A DNA stretch of 64,000 nt from positions 62,001-126,000 of the forward strand of contig NZ_FPBA01000008.1 of assembly GCF_900116515.1 (NCBI RefSeq), written 5' to 3'. A program made the translations under genes and the position numbers. The notes below the pieces were generated by a model. It did not search any database. It was not told where the DNA came from and saw only the letters and a program-made list of their open reading frames with translations. Positions 16,354 through 29,967 of the stretch are shown one piece after another; within the stretch, counting starts at the first letter, position 1, and each line of letters opens with the position of its first letter. Source of the DNA: Geodermatophilus amargosae. Lineage in GTDB: Bacteria; Actinomycetota; Actinomycetes; Mycobacteriales; Geodermatophilaceae.

Positions 16354-17220
16354 TCAGATGCGGCAGGCGTGGATGCTCGTGACGAGGATCGCGCGGGCAC
16401 CGAGCTCCCAGAGCTCGTCCATGACCCGGTTGGTGTCGCTCTGCCGGACCATCGCCCGCACCGCCGACCAGTTCTCCGTCTGGAGCGGGCTGACCGTGGG
16501 GCCCTCGAGCCCGGGCGTCAGCGCGGTGGCCTTCTCCAGCAACTCGTTGGGGCAGTCGTAGTCGAGCATCACGTACTGCCGGGCGACCAGCACCCCGCGC
16601 AGCCGCCGGCGCAGCTGGGCGACGGCGGGGATCTCCTCGGCGCCCGCCCGGCGGACCAGCACCGCCTCGCTGCTCAGCACCGGCTCGCCGATGATCCGCA
16701 GGCCCGCCGCGCGCAGCGTCGTCCCGGTCTCGACGACGTCGCAGACCGCGTCGGCCACCCCCAGCCGGCAGGCGGTCTCCACCGCGCCGTCGAGCTTGAC
16801 GACCCCGGCCTTGATGCCCGACTCGTCGAGGAAGCGCTGCAGCAGCACCGGGTAGGCGGTGGCGATCCGCTTGCCGGCCAGCTGCTCGACGGAGTCGATG
16901 ACGGACTCCACGGGGCTGGCGAAGCGGAACGAGGAGCGGCCGAAGCCCAGCGGCATGACCTCCACCGCCGAGTGGCCCTCGCCGTCGGCCGGCGCGGTCT
17001 CCAGCAGCATGTCCCGGCCGGTGATGCCGACGTCGAGCGTGCCGGCGGCCACGTACACGGCGATGTCACGCGGGCGCAGGTAGAAGAACTCGGTGTCGTT
17101 GTCGGGGTCGTAGACCGCGAGGTCCTTGGTGCTGCGCCGCTGGCGGTAGCCGCTCTCGTCGAGCATCTCGGCCGCGGGCTCGCTCAGGGCGCCCTTGTTG
17201 GGGACGGCGACGCGCAGCAC
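16354..17220 (-). CDS. hisG: ATP phosphoribosyltransferase, long form
   Basis: First enzyme of histidine synthesis, joining ATP and PRPP. The 288-residue length is the long (HisG-L) form with a C-terminal ACT-like regulatory domain for histidine feedback. Seen: LRVAVPNKGALSEPA at the start, VGITGRDMLLE, and the PRPP-binding DVVETGTTLRAAGL. The regulatory domain begins near residue 215. It lies 25 nt downstream of hisE and is the last gene of the rpe-rib-hisEG run. Confidence 0.96.
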   Translation of the reverse strand: MLRVAVPNKGALSEPAAEMLDESGYRQRRSTKDLAVYDPDNDTEFFYLRPRDIAVYVAAGTLDVGITGRDMLLETAPADGEGHSAVEVMPLGFGRSSFRFASPVESVIDSVEQLAGKRIATAYPVLLQRFLDESGIKAGVVKLDGAVETACRLGVADAVCDVVETGTTLRAAGLRIIGEPVLSSEAVLVRRAGAEEIPAVAQLRRRLRGVLVARQYVMLDYDCPNELLEKATALTPGLEGPTVSPLQTENWSAVRAMVRQSDTNRVMDELWELGARAILVTSIHACRI

Positions 17221-17245
17221 GGGGGAACTCCTTCGGTGGGGTGGA

Positions 17246-19969
<2,724 letters not shown>

Positions 19970-19970
19970 G

Positions 19971-21032
19971 TCAGCCCCTCTCGTCGGCGTGCGGTCGGTT
20001 CCCAGTGTGACGGGTGGGCCGCAGGCGGACCTGCACGTCCCCGCCCAGCGGCGTGACCTCCCGCAGCTCCAGGGACAGCGCCGCGCCGATCGTGCTGATT
20101 CCCAGGTCCCCCACCAGGGAGGGACCGGCGCCGAGCAGCTTCGGCGCGAGGTGGACGACGGCCTCGTCGACCAGCCCGGCACGCAGGAAGGCCGCGGCCA
20201 GCGTCGGGCCGCCCTCGAGCAGCACCCGGCGCACGTCGCGGTCGAACAGCTCGGCGAGCAGCTCGGCGGGGCCCTCGGCGCGGCTGACGTGGGTGGGCGC
20301 GGCACCGTCCAGGACGCGGGCAGTGGCCGGCAGCCGGCCGCGCCGGTCGTGCACCACCCGCAGCGGCTGGCGGGCGGCGTCGCGGCCGTCGGCGTCGCGG
20401 ACGGTGAGTTGGGGGTCGTCGGCCAGCGCGGTGCCCGAGCCGACGACGACGGCGTCGCAGGTGGCGCGCAGCGCGTGCACGGCCGCGCGGGCGACCGGGC
20501 CGGTGATCCAGCGGCTGGTGCCGTCGGCGGCGGCGACCCGACCGTCGAGGGTGGCGCCCACCTTCCAGACGACGAACGGCCGGGACTCTCGGACGCCGGT
20601 GAGCCACGCGGCCAGCGCACCCTCCTCCGCGGCCGCCTGCCCGACCCCCACCTCGACGTCGACCCCGGCGGCACGCAGCCGCTCCGCCCCGCCGACCGCG
20701 AGCCGCGTGGGCTCGGGCACCGCGACGACGACCCGCGCCACCCCGGCGGCCAGCAGCGCGTCGGCACAGGGGCCGGTGCGGCCGGTGTGCGCGCACGGCT
20801 CGAGGGTGACCACGGCCGTGCCGCCGCGGGCGCGCTCACCGGCCTGCGCCAGCGCGTGCACCTCGGCGTGCGGCCCGCCGGGCGGGGAGGTGGCCCCCTC
20901 CCCCACGACCGTGCCGCCGGCGTCGAGGACGACCGCGCCGACGGCGGGGTTCGGGCTGGTGGTGCCCAGGACGGAGAACCCGAGCTCGCGCGCCCGGGCC
21001 ATGGCGTCGAGCTCCACGGAGGTGACGCTCAC
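19971..21032 (-). CDS. ribD: Riboflavin-specific deaminase/reductase
   Basis: Bifunctional second and third steps of riboflavin synthesis. The N-terminal deaminase has the zinc motif [10 protein letters not shown] and [16 protein letters not shown]; the C-terminal NADPH-dependent reductase starts around residue 140 ([49 protein letters not shown]). 353 residues, normal length. The GTG start overlaps the rpe stop (GTGA). It heads the rib gene run after rpe. Confidence 0.96.
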   Translation of the reverse strand: MSVTSVELDAMARARELGFSVLGTTSPNPAVGAVVLDAGGTVVGEGATSPPGGPHAEVHALAQAGERARGGTAVVTLEPCAHTGRTGPCADALLAAGVARVVVAVPEPTRLAVGGAERLRAAGVDVEVGVGQAAAEEGALAAWLTGVRESRPFVVWKVGATLDGRVAAADGTSRWITGPVARAAVHALRATCDAVVVGSGTALADDPQLTVRDADGRDAARQPLRVVHDRRGRLPATARVLDGAAPTHVSRAEGPAELLAELFDRDVRRVLLEGGPTLAAAFLRAGLVDEAVVHLAPKLLGAGPSLVGDLGISTIGAALSLELREVTPLGGDVQVRLRPTRHTGNRPHADERG

Positions 21033-21682
21033 GCGGCTCCGGTCGCCTGCGCGCGGAGGGCGGCGATGGCGCGGGCGGGGTCGTCTGCGCCGTAGACCGC
21101 CGAGCCCGCCACGAAGACGTCGGCGCCGGCCTCGGCGGCCTGCTCGATCGTGTCGGCGTTGATGCCGCCGTCGACCTCGACCAGCAGCCGCAGGTGGCCG
21201 GTGTCGACCAGCTCGCGGGCCCGGCGGACCTTGGGCAGGACCTCCGCCATGAACGCCTGGCCACCGAAGCCCGGCTCGACGGTCATGACCAGCAGGGTGT
21301 CGAAGTCGCGGAGGACGTCCTCGTAGCGCTCCAGCGGGGTGCCGGGCTTGAGCGCCAGCCCGGCCAGGGCGCCGGCGGCACGGATGTCGCTGGCGACGTC
21401 GCGCGGGTCGCCGGTGCAGGCCTCGGCGTGCACGGTGACGTTGCCGGCACCGACCTCGGCGTAGCCGGGCGCCCAGCGCTCGGGCGCCTCGATCATCAGG
21501 TGGCAGTCCAGCGGGATCGGGCTGACGGCCTGGATCGCCTCGACCACCGGCCGGCCCAGGGTCAGGTTGGGCACGAAGTGGGCGTCCATGACGTCGACGT
21601 GCAGCCAGTCGGCGTCGGCGACGCGCGCCACCTCGTCGGCCAGCCGGGCGAAGTCCGCCGAGAGCAGGCTGGGGGCGATCAT
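21029..21682 (-). CDS. rpe: Ribulose-phosphate 3-epimerase
   Basis: Interconverts ribulose 5-phosphate and xylulose 5-phosphate in the pentose phosphate pathway; ribulose 5-phosphate is also a riboflavin precursor, which explains its place before ribD. The 217-residue TIM barrel shows [55 protein letters not shown] and VDGGINADT. The ATG gives the canonical family start [10 protein letters not shown]. It is the first gene of this operon. Confidence 0.96.
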   Translation of the reverse strand: MIAPSLLSADFARLADEVARVADADWLHVDVMDAHFVPNLTLGRPVVEAIQAVSPIPLDCHLMIEAPERWAPGYAEVGAGNVTVHAEACTGDPRDVASDIRAAGALAGLALKPGTPLERYEDVLRDFDTLLVMTVEPGFGGQAFMAEVLPKVRRARELVDTGHLRLLVEVDGGINADTIEQAAEAGADVFVAGSAVYGADDPARAIAALRAQATGAA

Positions 21683-21770
21683 CGGGGTCCGGGCCCTGCC
21701 GTCCGAGTGCACGGCGTCCGAGTCTAGGTGCGGGGTGATCTCCACCGGTCCGGCCGGGTACGGCGACGGC

Positions 21771-22271
21771 ATGGCACAGGTCGAGGCGACGGTCGACGTC
21801 CCGGTGGAACCCGCGCTGGCCTTCGCCGTCTCGCAGACCACCGGGACGACCCGCTACCGGTGGGACGCGTTCGTGCGCGAGCAGTCCCTGCTCGACGGCC
21901 GGGACCGGCCGGGGAAGGGCGTCCGGACGGCGACCCGCTCCCGCCACGGGCTGGCGATGGTCAGCGAGTACGTGTCCTACGTGCCGCCGTCGCACGTGGG
22001 CATGCGGATGGTCCGCGGCCCGTGGTCCTTCGCCGTGTTCGCCGGAAGCTGACGGTTCACCCCGCTGCCCGACGGTGGAACGCGGGCGGTGTGGCGCTAC
22101 GTGTTCCGCTGCCGGCCGGCGTGGCTGGCACCGGTCGCCGAGCGGATCGGCACGCGGCTGCTCGGCCGCGACATCCGGCGGCGGATCGCCGGCTTCGCCC
22201 GGGGGTGCGCCGACCCGGCCGTGCTGGCGGTGGCCCGCCGGGAGCTCGAGGAGGACGCCGCCGGCCGGTGA
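21771..22271 (+). pseudogene. SRPBCC (polyketide cyclase-like) gene with in-frame TGA
   Basis: A START/SRPBCC-type small-molecule-binding protein would be encoded over 166 sense codons from ATG 21771. It starts [19 protein letters not shown] and reaches GPWSFAVFAGS. TGA then occurs at codon 94 (22050-22052), and the same frame continues RFTPLPDGGTRAVWRYVFRC to a normal TGA at 22269-22271. Related proteins have Trp at this place (GSWRFTPL), so TGG to TGA is the simplest change. It may be a true nonsense mutation or a base error; the rest of the frame is intact, so the event is recent. Confidence 0.75.
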
Positions 22272-22275
22272 GCGG

Positions 22276-22773
22276 TCAGTCGCGGTCGGGCAGCGCGATC
22301 CACTCGGCCCAGGAGAGGTCGCGGCCGACGTGGCGGGGCGCGCGCAGCGGCCAGTCCTCGGCCAGCCAGCGCGGCACGAAGACGTCCAGCGCGGCCTCGA
22401 CCTCGGTGCCGGCCAGCCGGTCGACCACCCACCAGGACACCTCGGCGTCGGCGTCCCCGGCCTTCTCCGGCGGGTCGACGTAGACGCAGCCGAGCAGCTC
22501 GGTCTCCTCCTCGTCGAGCAGCGCGTAGTTGAAGCTCTCGTGGGCCTCGATCTCCCGCTCGTGGCGGGCGAGGTCCACGCGGTCCTGCTCCTCGGTCATG
22601 GTGGCCGGCGGCCAGCCCCACGCCTCGCCGTAGATCTCCCAGAGCCGCTCGCGCGACCCCATGACAGCGGGGTGGTCGATGGCGGTGTCGGACGCGCGGA
22701 TGGGGCGCAGGTGCTGCCCGGTGGGCAGGTCGGCGCGGGTCGGGTGGACGAAGTCGTCGGGGAGCCACGGCAC
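22276..22773 (-). CDS. GNAT-fold N-acetyltransferase-like protein
   Basis: A 165-residue protein with the start HLRPIRASDTAIDHPAVMGS and the central strands FNYALLDEEETELLGCVYVD and AEVSWWVVDRL, consistent with a GCN5-related fold. The classical acetyl-CoA loop (Q/R-x-x-G-x-G/A) is not evident, so activity is doubtful. GTG start chosen at 22773. It converges on the broken SRPBCC gene with 4 nt between the ends. Confidence 0.68.
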   Translation of the reverse strand: MPWLPDDFVHPTRADLPTGQHLRPIRASDTAIDHPAVMGSRERLWEIYGEAWGWPPATMTEEQDRVDLARHEREIEAHESFNYALLDEEETELLGCVYVDPPEKAGDADAEVSWWVVDRLAGTEVEAALDVFVPRWLAEDWPLRAPRHVGRDLSWAEWIALPDRD

Positions 22774-22906
22774 GGGCGGGGAGGCTAGGCGGGAACGCCG
22801 GTCCGGGGAACGGCGTCCGTCACGGAGCCGGGTGACCGGCAGCCGGACGGGCGTCCCCTGGCCGGGTGCCGGCGGGGGTCCACCGGCCCGTTTCCGTCTA
22901 CCGCCC

Positions 22907-23608
22907 GTGACCGTGCGCACCGCGACGTCCCGGGACGACCGGCGACCGACGTGGCCGTCGGGCGATCCGGTGACGGTCCGTCACCCCTCCGCCGTCCGGC
23001 CGGCCGTCGACACCGAACGGCGGGCCCGCCGGTCGGCGTTCCTGCTGCCGGCCGTGGTGCTCGGGCTGGTCGTGCCGCGCATGCTGCTCACCGGCGAGTA
23101 CGCCGGCCTGCACGGCGACCTGGCGTGGACCGTCCTCGCCGCTCTCGCCGTGTCCACCGCCGCCGTCCCGCTGCTCGCGCCGCTGGTGCCGGCCCTGGAG
23201 AGCCGCGCGGCCGACACCGCGCGCCTGCGCGTCGCGCTGCCCACGCACACCGACCCGGGCCCGCGGCTGCGCGGCCGGCTCGACGTCGTGGCCCGGCGCG
23301 TCGTCCGGCTGCACTGGGTGGGCCGCCTGATGCCGGTGCTCCCGCTCGTCCTGCTGCTGCAGGCCGACTGGGACCGGCCGGGGGCGGTGCCGGCCGCCGT
23401 CGTGGTGGTCGCCGGGTACGCGGCGCTGCAGTCGTGGCGCCTCCGGCAGACGCTCGCCGCCGCGCGCTGGGTGGCCGAGCCGCCCGGCCCGCTGCGGGAC
23501 GTCCCGGCGCCGTCGTGGTGGGAGACGTGGCTGGGCGGCCGCCGGCTGCTCGCCCTGACCGGGCTCTCCACGGTCGCCGTCGTCGTGGTCGTGCTGGTCA
23601 CCGGCTGA
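22907..23608 (+). CDS. Hypothetical membrane protein
   Basis: A 233-residue integral membrane protein with about five hydrophobic segments: LLPAVVLGLVVPRMLL, LAWTVLAALAVSTAAVPLLA, LMPVLPLVLLLQ, a VPAAVVVVAGYAAL segment and a C-terminal LSTVAVVVVVLVTG. A positively charged region lies between segments two and three. No family recognised. The start is uncertain; GTG 22907 was chosen, with GTG at 22913 and 22970 as alternatives. Confidence 0.6.
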   Translation: MTVRTATSRDDRRPTWPSGDPVTVRHPSAVRPAVDTERRARRSAFLLPAVVLGLVVPRMLLTGEYAGLHGDLAWTVLAALAVSTAAVPLLAPLVPALESRAADTARLRVALPTHTDPGPRLRGRLDVVARRVVRLHWVGRLMPVLPLVLLLQADWDRPGAVPAAVVVVAGYAALQSWRLRQTLAAARWVAEPPGPLRDVPAPSWWETWLGGRRLLALTGLSTVAVVVVVLVTG

Positions 23609-23649
23609 CGTCCCCGGACCGGCTTCCCGACGTGGGGGCTCCGTCGCGT

Positions 23650-23696
23650 GTCGACTTGCGGTCGTCTCGACGCGGTCGGGACAGCCGCAGGTCGAC
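23650..23696. terminator. Long hairpin, bidirectional terminator
   Basis: Two 22-nt arms (23650-23671 and 23675-23696) with four mismatches and a GCG loop; outer bases GTCGAC on both sides. Placed between the convergent membrane protein gene and rsmB. Confidence 0.7.
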
Positions 23697-23707
23697 GGGC
23701 GCGCGGC

Positions 23708-25087
23708 TCAGCGGGTGCAGCGGAACAGGGCCATGAACATCGCGTCGGTGCCGTGCCGGTGCGGCCACAGCTGCGCGTACGGCCCGCGCTCGATCCCGGG
23801 CACCTCGGCGAACAGCGGCGCCACCGGCAGCACCTCGACGTCGTCGCGCGCGGCCGCGGCGTCGGCGACGGCGACGGTCTCGGCCGCGTGCGGCGAGCAG
23901 GTCACGTAGGCCACGACGCCGCCGGGGCGCGCCGAGTCGAGCGCCCGGTCGAGCAGCGCCGTCTGCAGCTCCACCAGCGGGGCCACGTCGTCAGGCGTGC
24001 GGCGCCAGCGCACCTCCGGCCGGCGGCGCAGCGCGCCCAGCCCGGTGCACGGCGCGTCGAGCAGCACGCGGTCGAACGAGCCGGGCGCCCACGGCGGCTC
24101 GCGGCCGTCGGCGACGAGCACCTCGACGTCGTCCTCGCCGGCCAGCGTCCCGCGCACGAGCTCGGCACGGTGCGGCGCGCGGTCGGCGGCGGTCAGGTGC
24201 ACCCCGGCCGGGCGGACGGCGGCCAGCAGCCCCGCCTTGCCGCCGGGCCCGGCGCAGACGTCGAGCCAGCGGGCGTCCGGGCCCTCGAGCGGCGCGCGGG
24301 CGAGCAGCAGCGCGGCGAGCTGGCTGCCCTCGTCCTGCACCGCGGCCGCGCCGGCGCGCACCGACGGCAGCCGGCCGGGGTCTCCCCCGCCGAGCCGCAC
24401 CGCGTACGGCGACCACGGCCCCGGCGTCCCGCCGGACTCCTCGGCCAGCGCCGCGCGGTCCACGCGCCGGGCGACCAGGTGCACCTCCGGCGCGGCGTCG
24501 TCGGCCAGCAGCGCGGGCTCCAGCTCCTCCTCGCCGCCGAGCGCCTCCCGCCACGCCGAGACGATCCACTCGGGGTGGTCGGTGGCCAGGGCCAGCCGCC
24601 GGTCGCCGTCGGCCGCGAGCTGCTCGAGCCAGGCGGCCCGGTCGCCGCCCGTGGCCGCCTTGCGCAGGACGGCGTTGACCAGGCCGGAGGCGCCGGTGCC
24701 GACGATCGCGCGGGTCAGGTCGACCGTGGTGGCGACGGCGGCGTGCGCGGGCACCCGCAGGTCCAGCACCTGGTAGGCGCCCAGCCGCAGCAGGTCGAGG
24801 ACGCGCCGGTCGAGGTCGGCCAGCGGGCGGTCGACCAGCCGGGCCAGCACCGCGTCGAGCGTGCCCCGCGCGCGCAGCGCCCCGTAGGCCAGCTGGGTGG
24901 CGAACGCGGCGTCGCGCGGGTCGAGGTCGCGCTCGCGCAGGAGCTGGGGCAGCAGCAGGTTAGCGTAGGCCTCCCGCGCCGAGACGCCGTCGAGGACGTC
25001 GTAGGCGGTCAGCCGGGCGCCGTCGAGGGGCGCCCGTCGCGGTCGCCGCTCCTGGCGACCACCCGGGCGCCGCGGTGGCCGCGTCAT
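23708..25087 (-). CDS. rsmB: 16S rRNA (cytosine-967-C5)-methyltransferase
   Basis: Methylates C967 of 16S rRNA using SAM. It is 459 residues: an N-terminal NusB-like RNA-binding domain (residues ~25-160, [20 protein letters not shown]) and a C-terminal SAM-binding domain with [36 protein letters not shown] and the second catalytic Cys in [11 protein letters not shown]. Start ATG overlaps the fmt stop (ATGA), giving a def-fmt-rsmB operon as in many bacteria. Confidence 0.95.
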   Translation of the reverse strand: MTRPPRRPGGRQERRPRRAPLDGARLTAYDVLDGVSAREAYANLLLPQLLRERDLDPRDAAFATQLAYGALRARGTLDAVLARLVDRPLADLDRRVLDLLRLGAYQVLDLRVPAHAAVATTVDLTRAIVGTGASGLVNAVLRKAATGGDRAAWLEQLAADGDRRLALATDHPEWIVSAWREALGGEEELEPALLADDAAPEVHLVARRVDRAALAEESGGTPGPWSPYAVRLGGGDPGRLPSVRAGAAAVQDEGSQLAALLLARAPLEGPDARWLDVCAGPGGKAGLLAAVRPAGVHLTAADRAPHRAELVRGTLAGEDDVEVLVADGREPPWAPGSFDRVLLDAPCTGLGALRRRPEVRWRRTPDDVAPLVELQTALLDRALDSARPGGVVAYVTCSPHAAETVAVADAAAARDDVEVLPVAPLFAEVPGIERGPYAQLWPHRHGTDAMFMALFRCTR

Positions 25088-26013
25088 GTCCCCAGCCGCT
25101 CGCCGGGCGCCGGGTGGGCGCCGCGGGCCCAGTCGGCGGCCGGCAGCACCCGCTTGCCGGCCGGCTGCACCTGACCCAGCCGGACCGCGCCCCGGCCGGT
25201 GCCGACGACGACCCCGTCCGGACCCACCGAGACCTCGCCGGGCTCCGCCGCGGGCGCGCTCTGCAGCGGTTCGACCGGGCCCAGCCGCAGCCGGTCCCCG
25301 CGCCAGGTGGTCCACGCGCCCGGCGCCGGGGTCACGCCGCGCACCCGCCGGTCGACGACGTGCGCCGGCAGCGTCCAGTCGACCCGCGCGTCCGCGGTCT
25401 CGATCCGCGGCGCGAGGCTGACGCCCTCGGCCGGCTGCGGCCGCGGGTGGAGCGTGCCGGCCGCGATGCCGTCGAGGGTGGCCACCAGCAGCCGGGCGCC
25501 GCTGACCGCAAGGCGGCCCAGCAGGTCGCCGGCGGTGTCGCGCGGGCCGATCGGCTCGGTGACGACGCCGTAGACCGGCCCGGTGTCCAGGCCCTGCTCG
25601 AGCCGGAAGGTGCAGGCGCCGGTGACCTCGTCGCCGGCCATGAGCGCGTGCTGCACCGGGGCGGCACCGCGCCAGGCAGGCAGCAGCGAGAAGTGCAGGT
25701 TGACCCAGCCGTGCGCGGGCCGGTCGAGCGCGGCCGGGGGGACCAGCGCGCCGTAGGCGACCACGGGCGCGCAGTCGACGGCGAGGTCGGCGAGCCGGGC
25801 GAGGAACTCCGGCTCGCGCGGCGAGCGGGGCTGCAGCACGGGCAGGCCGGCGGCGTCGGCGCGCTCGGCCACCGGGGAGCGGCTGACCTTGCGGCCGCGG
25901 CCGGAGCGGGCGTCGGGCCGGGTGAGGACGGCGACCACCTCGTGGTCGGAGCCCAGCAGCGCCTCGAGCGAGGGCACGGCGGGCTCGGGCGTCCCGGCGA
26001 ACAGGAGCCTCAG
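25084..26013 (-). CDS. fmt: Methionyl-tRNA formyltransferase
   Basis: Formylates initiator Met-tRNA with 10-formyl-THF. 309 residues: an N-terminal hydrolase-like domain with [39 protein letters not shown] (catalytic Asn/His) and GLDTGPVY, and a C-terminal OB-type domain ([20 protein letters not shown]). No ATG, GTG or TTG occurs at the conserved start. The codon there is CTG (26013-26011), preceded by GGAGGTGA with 7-nt spacing and overlapping the def stop as CTGA, so CTG initiation is proposed. An upstream GTG 13 codons earlier has no ribosome-binding site. Confidence 0.94.
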   Translation of the reverse strand: MRLLFAGTPEPAVPSLEALLGSDHEVVAVLTRPDARSGRGRKVSRSPVAERADAAGLPVLQPRSPREPEFLARLADLAVDCAPVVAYGALVPPAALDRPAHGWVNLHFSLLPAWRGAAPVQHALMAGDEVTGACTFRLEQGLDTGPVYGVVTEPIGPRDTAGDLLGRLAVSGARLLVATLDGIAAGTLHPRPQPAEGVSLAPRIETADARVDWTLPAHVVDRRVRGVTPAPGAWTTWRGDRLRLGPVEPLQSAPAAEPGEVSVGPDGVVVGTGRGAVRLGQVQPAGKRVLPAADWARGAHPAPGERLGT

Positions 26014-26543
26014 TGGGGGCTCACCTCCACGCGCGGCACCCACGCCTGCATGCCCTGCCACTCGGCCTCGGCGAGCTCGGCGAGCGCGGCGGCGCGTGCC
26101 TCGGGGTCCAGGCGGTCGACGAACACCACGCCGTCGAGGTGGTCGACCTCGTGCTGCACCGCGCGGGCCAGCAGGTGCGAGCCCTCCACCCGGACCGGGT
26201 CCCCGTGCACGTTCCAGCCGGTGGCCACGACGTGCAGGTGGCGGCGGCAGTCGAAGCGGTACCCCGGGATGGACAGGCAGCCCTCGGGCGCCTCCTCGGT
26301 CTCCTCGCCGACCAGGTCCACCGACGGGTTGACCAGGTGGCCCAGCTCGCCGTCGACGTACCAGGTGAACACCCGCAGGCCGACGCCGATCTGCGGCGCG
26401 GCCAGCCCGGCACCGCCGGCGGCGTGCATCGTCTCGGTCAGGTCGGCGACCAGGCCGCGCAGCTCGGCGTCGAAGTCGACGACGGGGGCCGCGGGCCGGT
26501 GCAGGACGGGGTCGCCCAGCAGCCGGATGGGGGTCACGCTCAC
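26010..26543 (-). CDS. def: Peptide deformylase
   Basis: Removes the N-terminal formyl group from nascent proteins; a metalloenzyme, acting at the ribosome exit. 177 residues, with the three PDF motifs [19 protein letters not shown] and QHEVDHLDG, giving the Cys and two His metal ligands plus the catalytic Glu. GTG start 42 nt after the priA stop in transcription order. Its end overlaps fmt, coupling formylation and deformylation genes. Confidence 0.96.
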   Translation of the reverse strand: MSVTPIRLLGDPVLHRPAAPVVDFDAELRGLVADLTETMHAAGGAGLAAPQIGVGLRVFTWYVDGELGHLVNPSVDLVGEETEEAPEGCLSIPGYRFDCRRHLHVVATGWNVHGDPVRVEGSHLLARAVQHEVDHLDGVVFVDRLDPEARAAALAELAEAEWQGMQAWVPRVEVSPH

Positions 26544-26585
26544 CGGTCGATCGTAGGTGAGCCCCAGGAGCGGCCCTCCGCGCCG

Positions 26586-28592
26586 CTAGACCAGCTCCAG
26601 GGGGTCGAGCTGCACGCGCACGTGCTCGGGCACCTTCTTGGCGCTGCGCACGCCCTGCACCTCCGCCAGCGCGGTGGCCAGCGCCAGGCCCTCGCCGCGC
26701 GGCACCCGCACGAGGAAGCGCTCGCGCTCCCCCTCCTGCCCCGGGCGCGGCGGCTCGGGCACCGGGCCGAGCAGGTCGGCGTCGGCGGGGAACCGGGCGG
26801 CCTCGAGGAACTCCGCCAGCGCCGACGGCGACCCCGACAGGGAGGCCATCCGGGTGGCCGGCGGGAAGCCGAGCTCGCGGCGGTCGGCGAGCTCGCGCTC
26901 GGCCAGCCAGCCCGGGTCCCAGCGGACCAGCGCCTGCACCACGGGGTGTGCGGCGTCGGCGGCGACGACGACCGAGCCGTGCGGCCGCACCAGCGTGGCG
27001 GCGTTCATCCAGCGGCGCAGCGTCTCCTCCCCCGCCCGCAGGTCGGCGCGCCCGAGCAGCGCCCACGAGTCGAGCAGCAGCGCCGCGCCGTACCCGCCCT
27101 CGGCCACCGGCTCGGCGCCCGGCGTGGCCACCACCAGCGACGGCCCGCCCGGCACCGACGGCAGCACGCCGGACCCGCGCCCCGACACCCGCACCGCCGC
27201 GCCGGGGAACGCCCGGCCCAGCTCCTCCGCGGTCCGCGAGGCGCCGACCACGGAGGCGCGCAGCTTGGTGCCGTGGCAGTGCGGGCAGTCGAAGGTGGCC
27301 GCCGGCCGGGCGCACCAGCGGCAGGCCGGCACCCGCGAGCCGCCCGGCCCCGGGGTCGGCGCGATGCCGAGCGGCCCCGAGCAGACGGCGCAGCGGGCCG
27401 GCGCCCGGCAGCGGTCGCACGACAACCCGGGCGCGTAGCCGGCGCGCGGCACCTGCACCAGCACCGGCGCGCCCTCCGCGAGCGCGGCGCGGGCCACGCG
27501 GTGGGCGAGGCTGGGCAGCCGGGCGGTGCGGGCGGCGGGGTCGCGGGCGAGCTCGTGGTCCTCGCCGAGGGCCTGCACCCGCGGGGCGGCCGCGCGGAGG
27601 GTGGCACGCTCGGCGACCAGCTCGTGCGCCCAGCCGCTCTGCACCAGCAGCTCCGCCTCGGCGGTCCGCGCGGTGGCCGCGACGACGGCGGCACACGAGG
27701 TCAGGTGCGCGCGGTGCAGGAGCACGTCGCGGGCGTGCGCGTAGGGGGCACGGGGCTCGGCGTGCAGGTCGTCGCCGTCGTCCCACACGGCCACCAGAGC
27801 GAGGTCGGTGACCGGTGCGAAGACCGCGGCCCGCGTGCCGAGGACCACCTTCGCGCTGCCGCGGGCGGCGTCGAGGAAGCGGCGGTAGCGGGCGTCGGGG
27901 GCGGCGTCGGCGCGCAGGACGACGAAGGAGCCCTTCGGCAGCCGGGCGGTGGCCGCGGCCTCCAGCCGGTCGAGGTCGCGGCCGTCGGGGACGACGACGA
28001 GCGCGCCGCGACCGCCCGACAGCGCCGCCTGGCACAGCTCGGCCAGCCGCGCGGGCCAGTCCTCTCCCGGCAGCGCCGTCCACACCGCGCGGGCGGGACG
28101 GCCCTCGGCGACGGCGGCCAGCAGCGCCGGGCCGGTCGGGTAGCGGGCGAAGCCGGCCGGGTCGGGCGGCTCCGGCGGCGGGGGTGGCTCCGCGGCCGGG
28201 CGCTTCTCCGCGGCGGCGCGGCGCGGCGGGACGGCCAGCCGCAGCACGTCGGTCAGCGTGCCGCCCCAGCGCTGGGCGACCGAGCGGGCGAGCGCGGCGA
28301 CCTCCGGGGTGAGCACCGGTTCGCCGGAGACCAGCTTGGCCAGCGGCGCGAGCGTGCGGTCGGTCTCGCTGGTGTCGGCGAGCTCGAGGACGAACCCGTC
28401 GACGAGCTGCCCGGCGAAGCGCACCCGCACCCGGCAGCCGGCCCGCACCTCCCCGGCCATGTCGTCGGGGACCGCGTAGTCGAAGGTGCGGTCCAGGTGC
28501 GCCAGGGGCACGTCGACGACGACCCGGGCGACCCGCGGGGTGCGGGTGCCCGGGTCGGCCGGTGCGTCAGGTGCGGCGGGAGCCGAGGTCAG
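26586..28592 (-). CDS. priA: Primosomal protein N' (PriA-like, helicase motifs degenerate)
   Basis: Replication-restart factor. The N-terminal DNA-binding domain has [20 protein letters not shown]. The zinc region is intact, with paired cysteines in LSCDRC, RCAVC, ACRWC and DCPHC. The helicase ATP-binding loop is lost (WTALPGEDW in place of GxTGSGKT) and the DEEH box is replaced by VWDDGDD, a state known for actinobacterial PriA. There is no ATG, GTG or TTG before [12 protein letters not shown] at 28592 with GGAG upstream gives a 668-residue protein; the first standard start (GTG 28511) would cut off the first strand of the domain. Confidence 0.9.
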   Translation of the reverse strand: MTSAPAAPDAPADPGTRTPRVARVVVDVPLAHLDRTFDYAVPDDMAGEVRAGCRVRVRFAGQLVDGFVLELADTSETDRTLAPLAKLVSGEPVLTPEVAALARSVAQRWGGTLTDVLRLAVPPRRAAAEKRPAAEPPPPPEPPDPAGFARYPTGPALLAAVAEGRPARAVWTALPGEDWPARLAELCQAALSGGRGALVVVPDGRDLDRLEAAATARLPKGSFVVLRADAAPDARYRRFLDAARGSAKVVLGTRAAVFAPVTDLALVAVWDDGDDLHAEPRAPYAHARDVLLHRAHLTSCAAVVAATARTAEAELLVQSGWAHELVAERATLRAAAPRVQALGEDHELARDPAARTARLPSLAHRVARAALAEGAPVLVQVPRAGYAPGLSCDRCRAPARCAVCSGPLGIAPTPGPGGSRVPACRWCARPAATFDCPHCHGTKLRASVVGASRTAEELGRAFPGAAVRVSGRGSGVLPSVPGGPSLVVATPGAEPVAEGGYGAALLLDSWALLGRADLRAGEETLRRWMNAATLVRPHGSVVVAADAAHPVVQALVRWDPGWLAERELADRRELGFPPATRMASLSGSPSALAEFLEAARFPADADLLGPVPEPPRPGQEGERERFLVRVPRGEGLALATALAEVQGVRSAKKVPEHVRVQLDPLELV

Positions 28593-28653
28593 CGCGGTCT
28601 CCGATCGGGCGTGGTCTCGCCCGCCAGTGTCGCCCGGGGGTCCGACGGCCCAC

Positions 28654-28709
28654 GGCCCCGCTGCAGGGACCCGCCGCGAGCGTGCGAGTGGCGGCGCGCA
28701 GCGGGGGCC

Positions 28710-28712
<3 letters not shown>
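28654..28712 (-). repeat. 3'-hairpin repeat element, copy B (after metK)
   Basis: Outer stem GGCCCCGCTGC with GCAGCGGGGGCC, interior CCGCCGCGAGCGTGCGAGTG. It touches the metK stop codon. It is nearly identical to copy A after hisG and shares architecture and the GAGCGTGCGAG core with copy C after rpoZ. Confidence 0.8.
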
Positions 28713-29906
<1,194 letters not shown>

Positions 29907-29967
29907 TCGGTTCTCCCTGCTTCGGTGACGAGGTCGGGGCACGGTCTGCCCGCGCCGCCTGCGCACG

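Noticed and set aside
21683..21770. Possible FMN riboswitch before the rpe-rib genes
   Set aside because: The gap is under 90 nt and lacks the conserved RFN-element blocks; none seen before ribE or ribH either.
22819..22836. GTCAC-N8-GTGAC in the divergent region before the membrane protein gene
   Set aside because: Five-base arms are expected by chance at this GC content; no further support.
29907..29967. Possible SAM riboswitch before metK
   Set aside because: Only 61 nt and no recognisable SAM-I, II or IV core.
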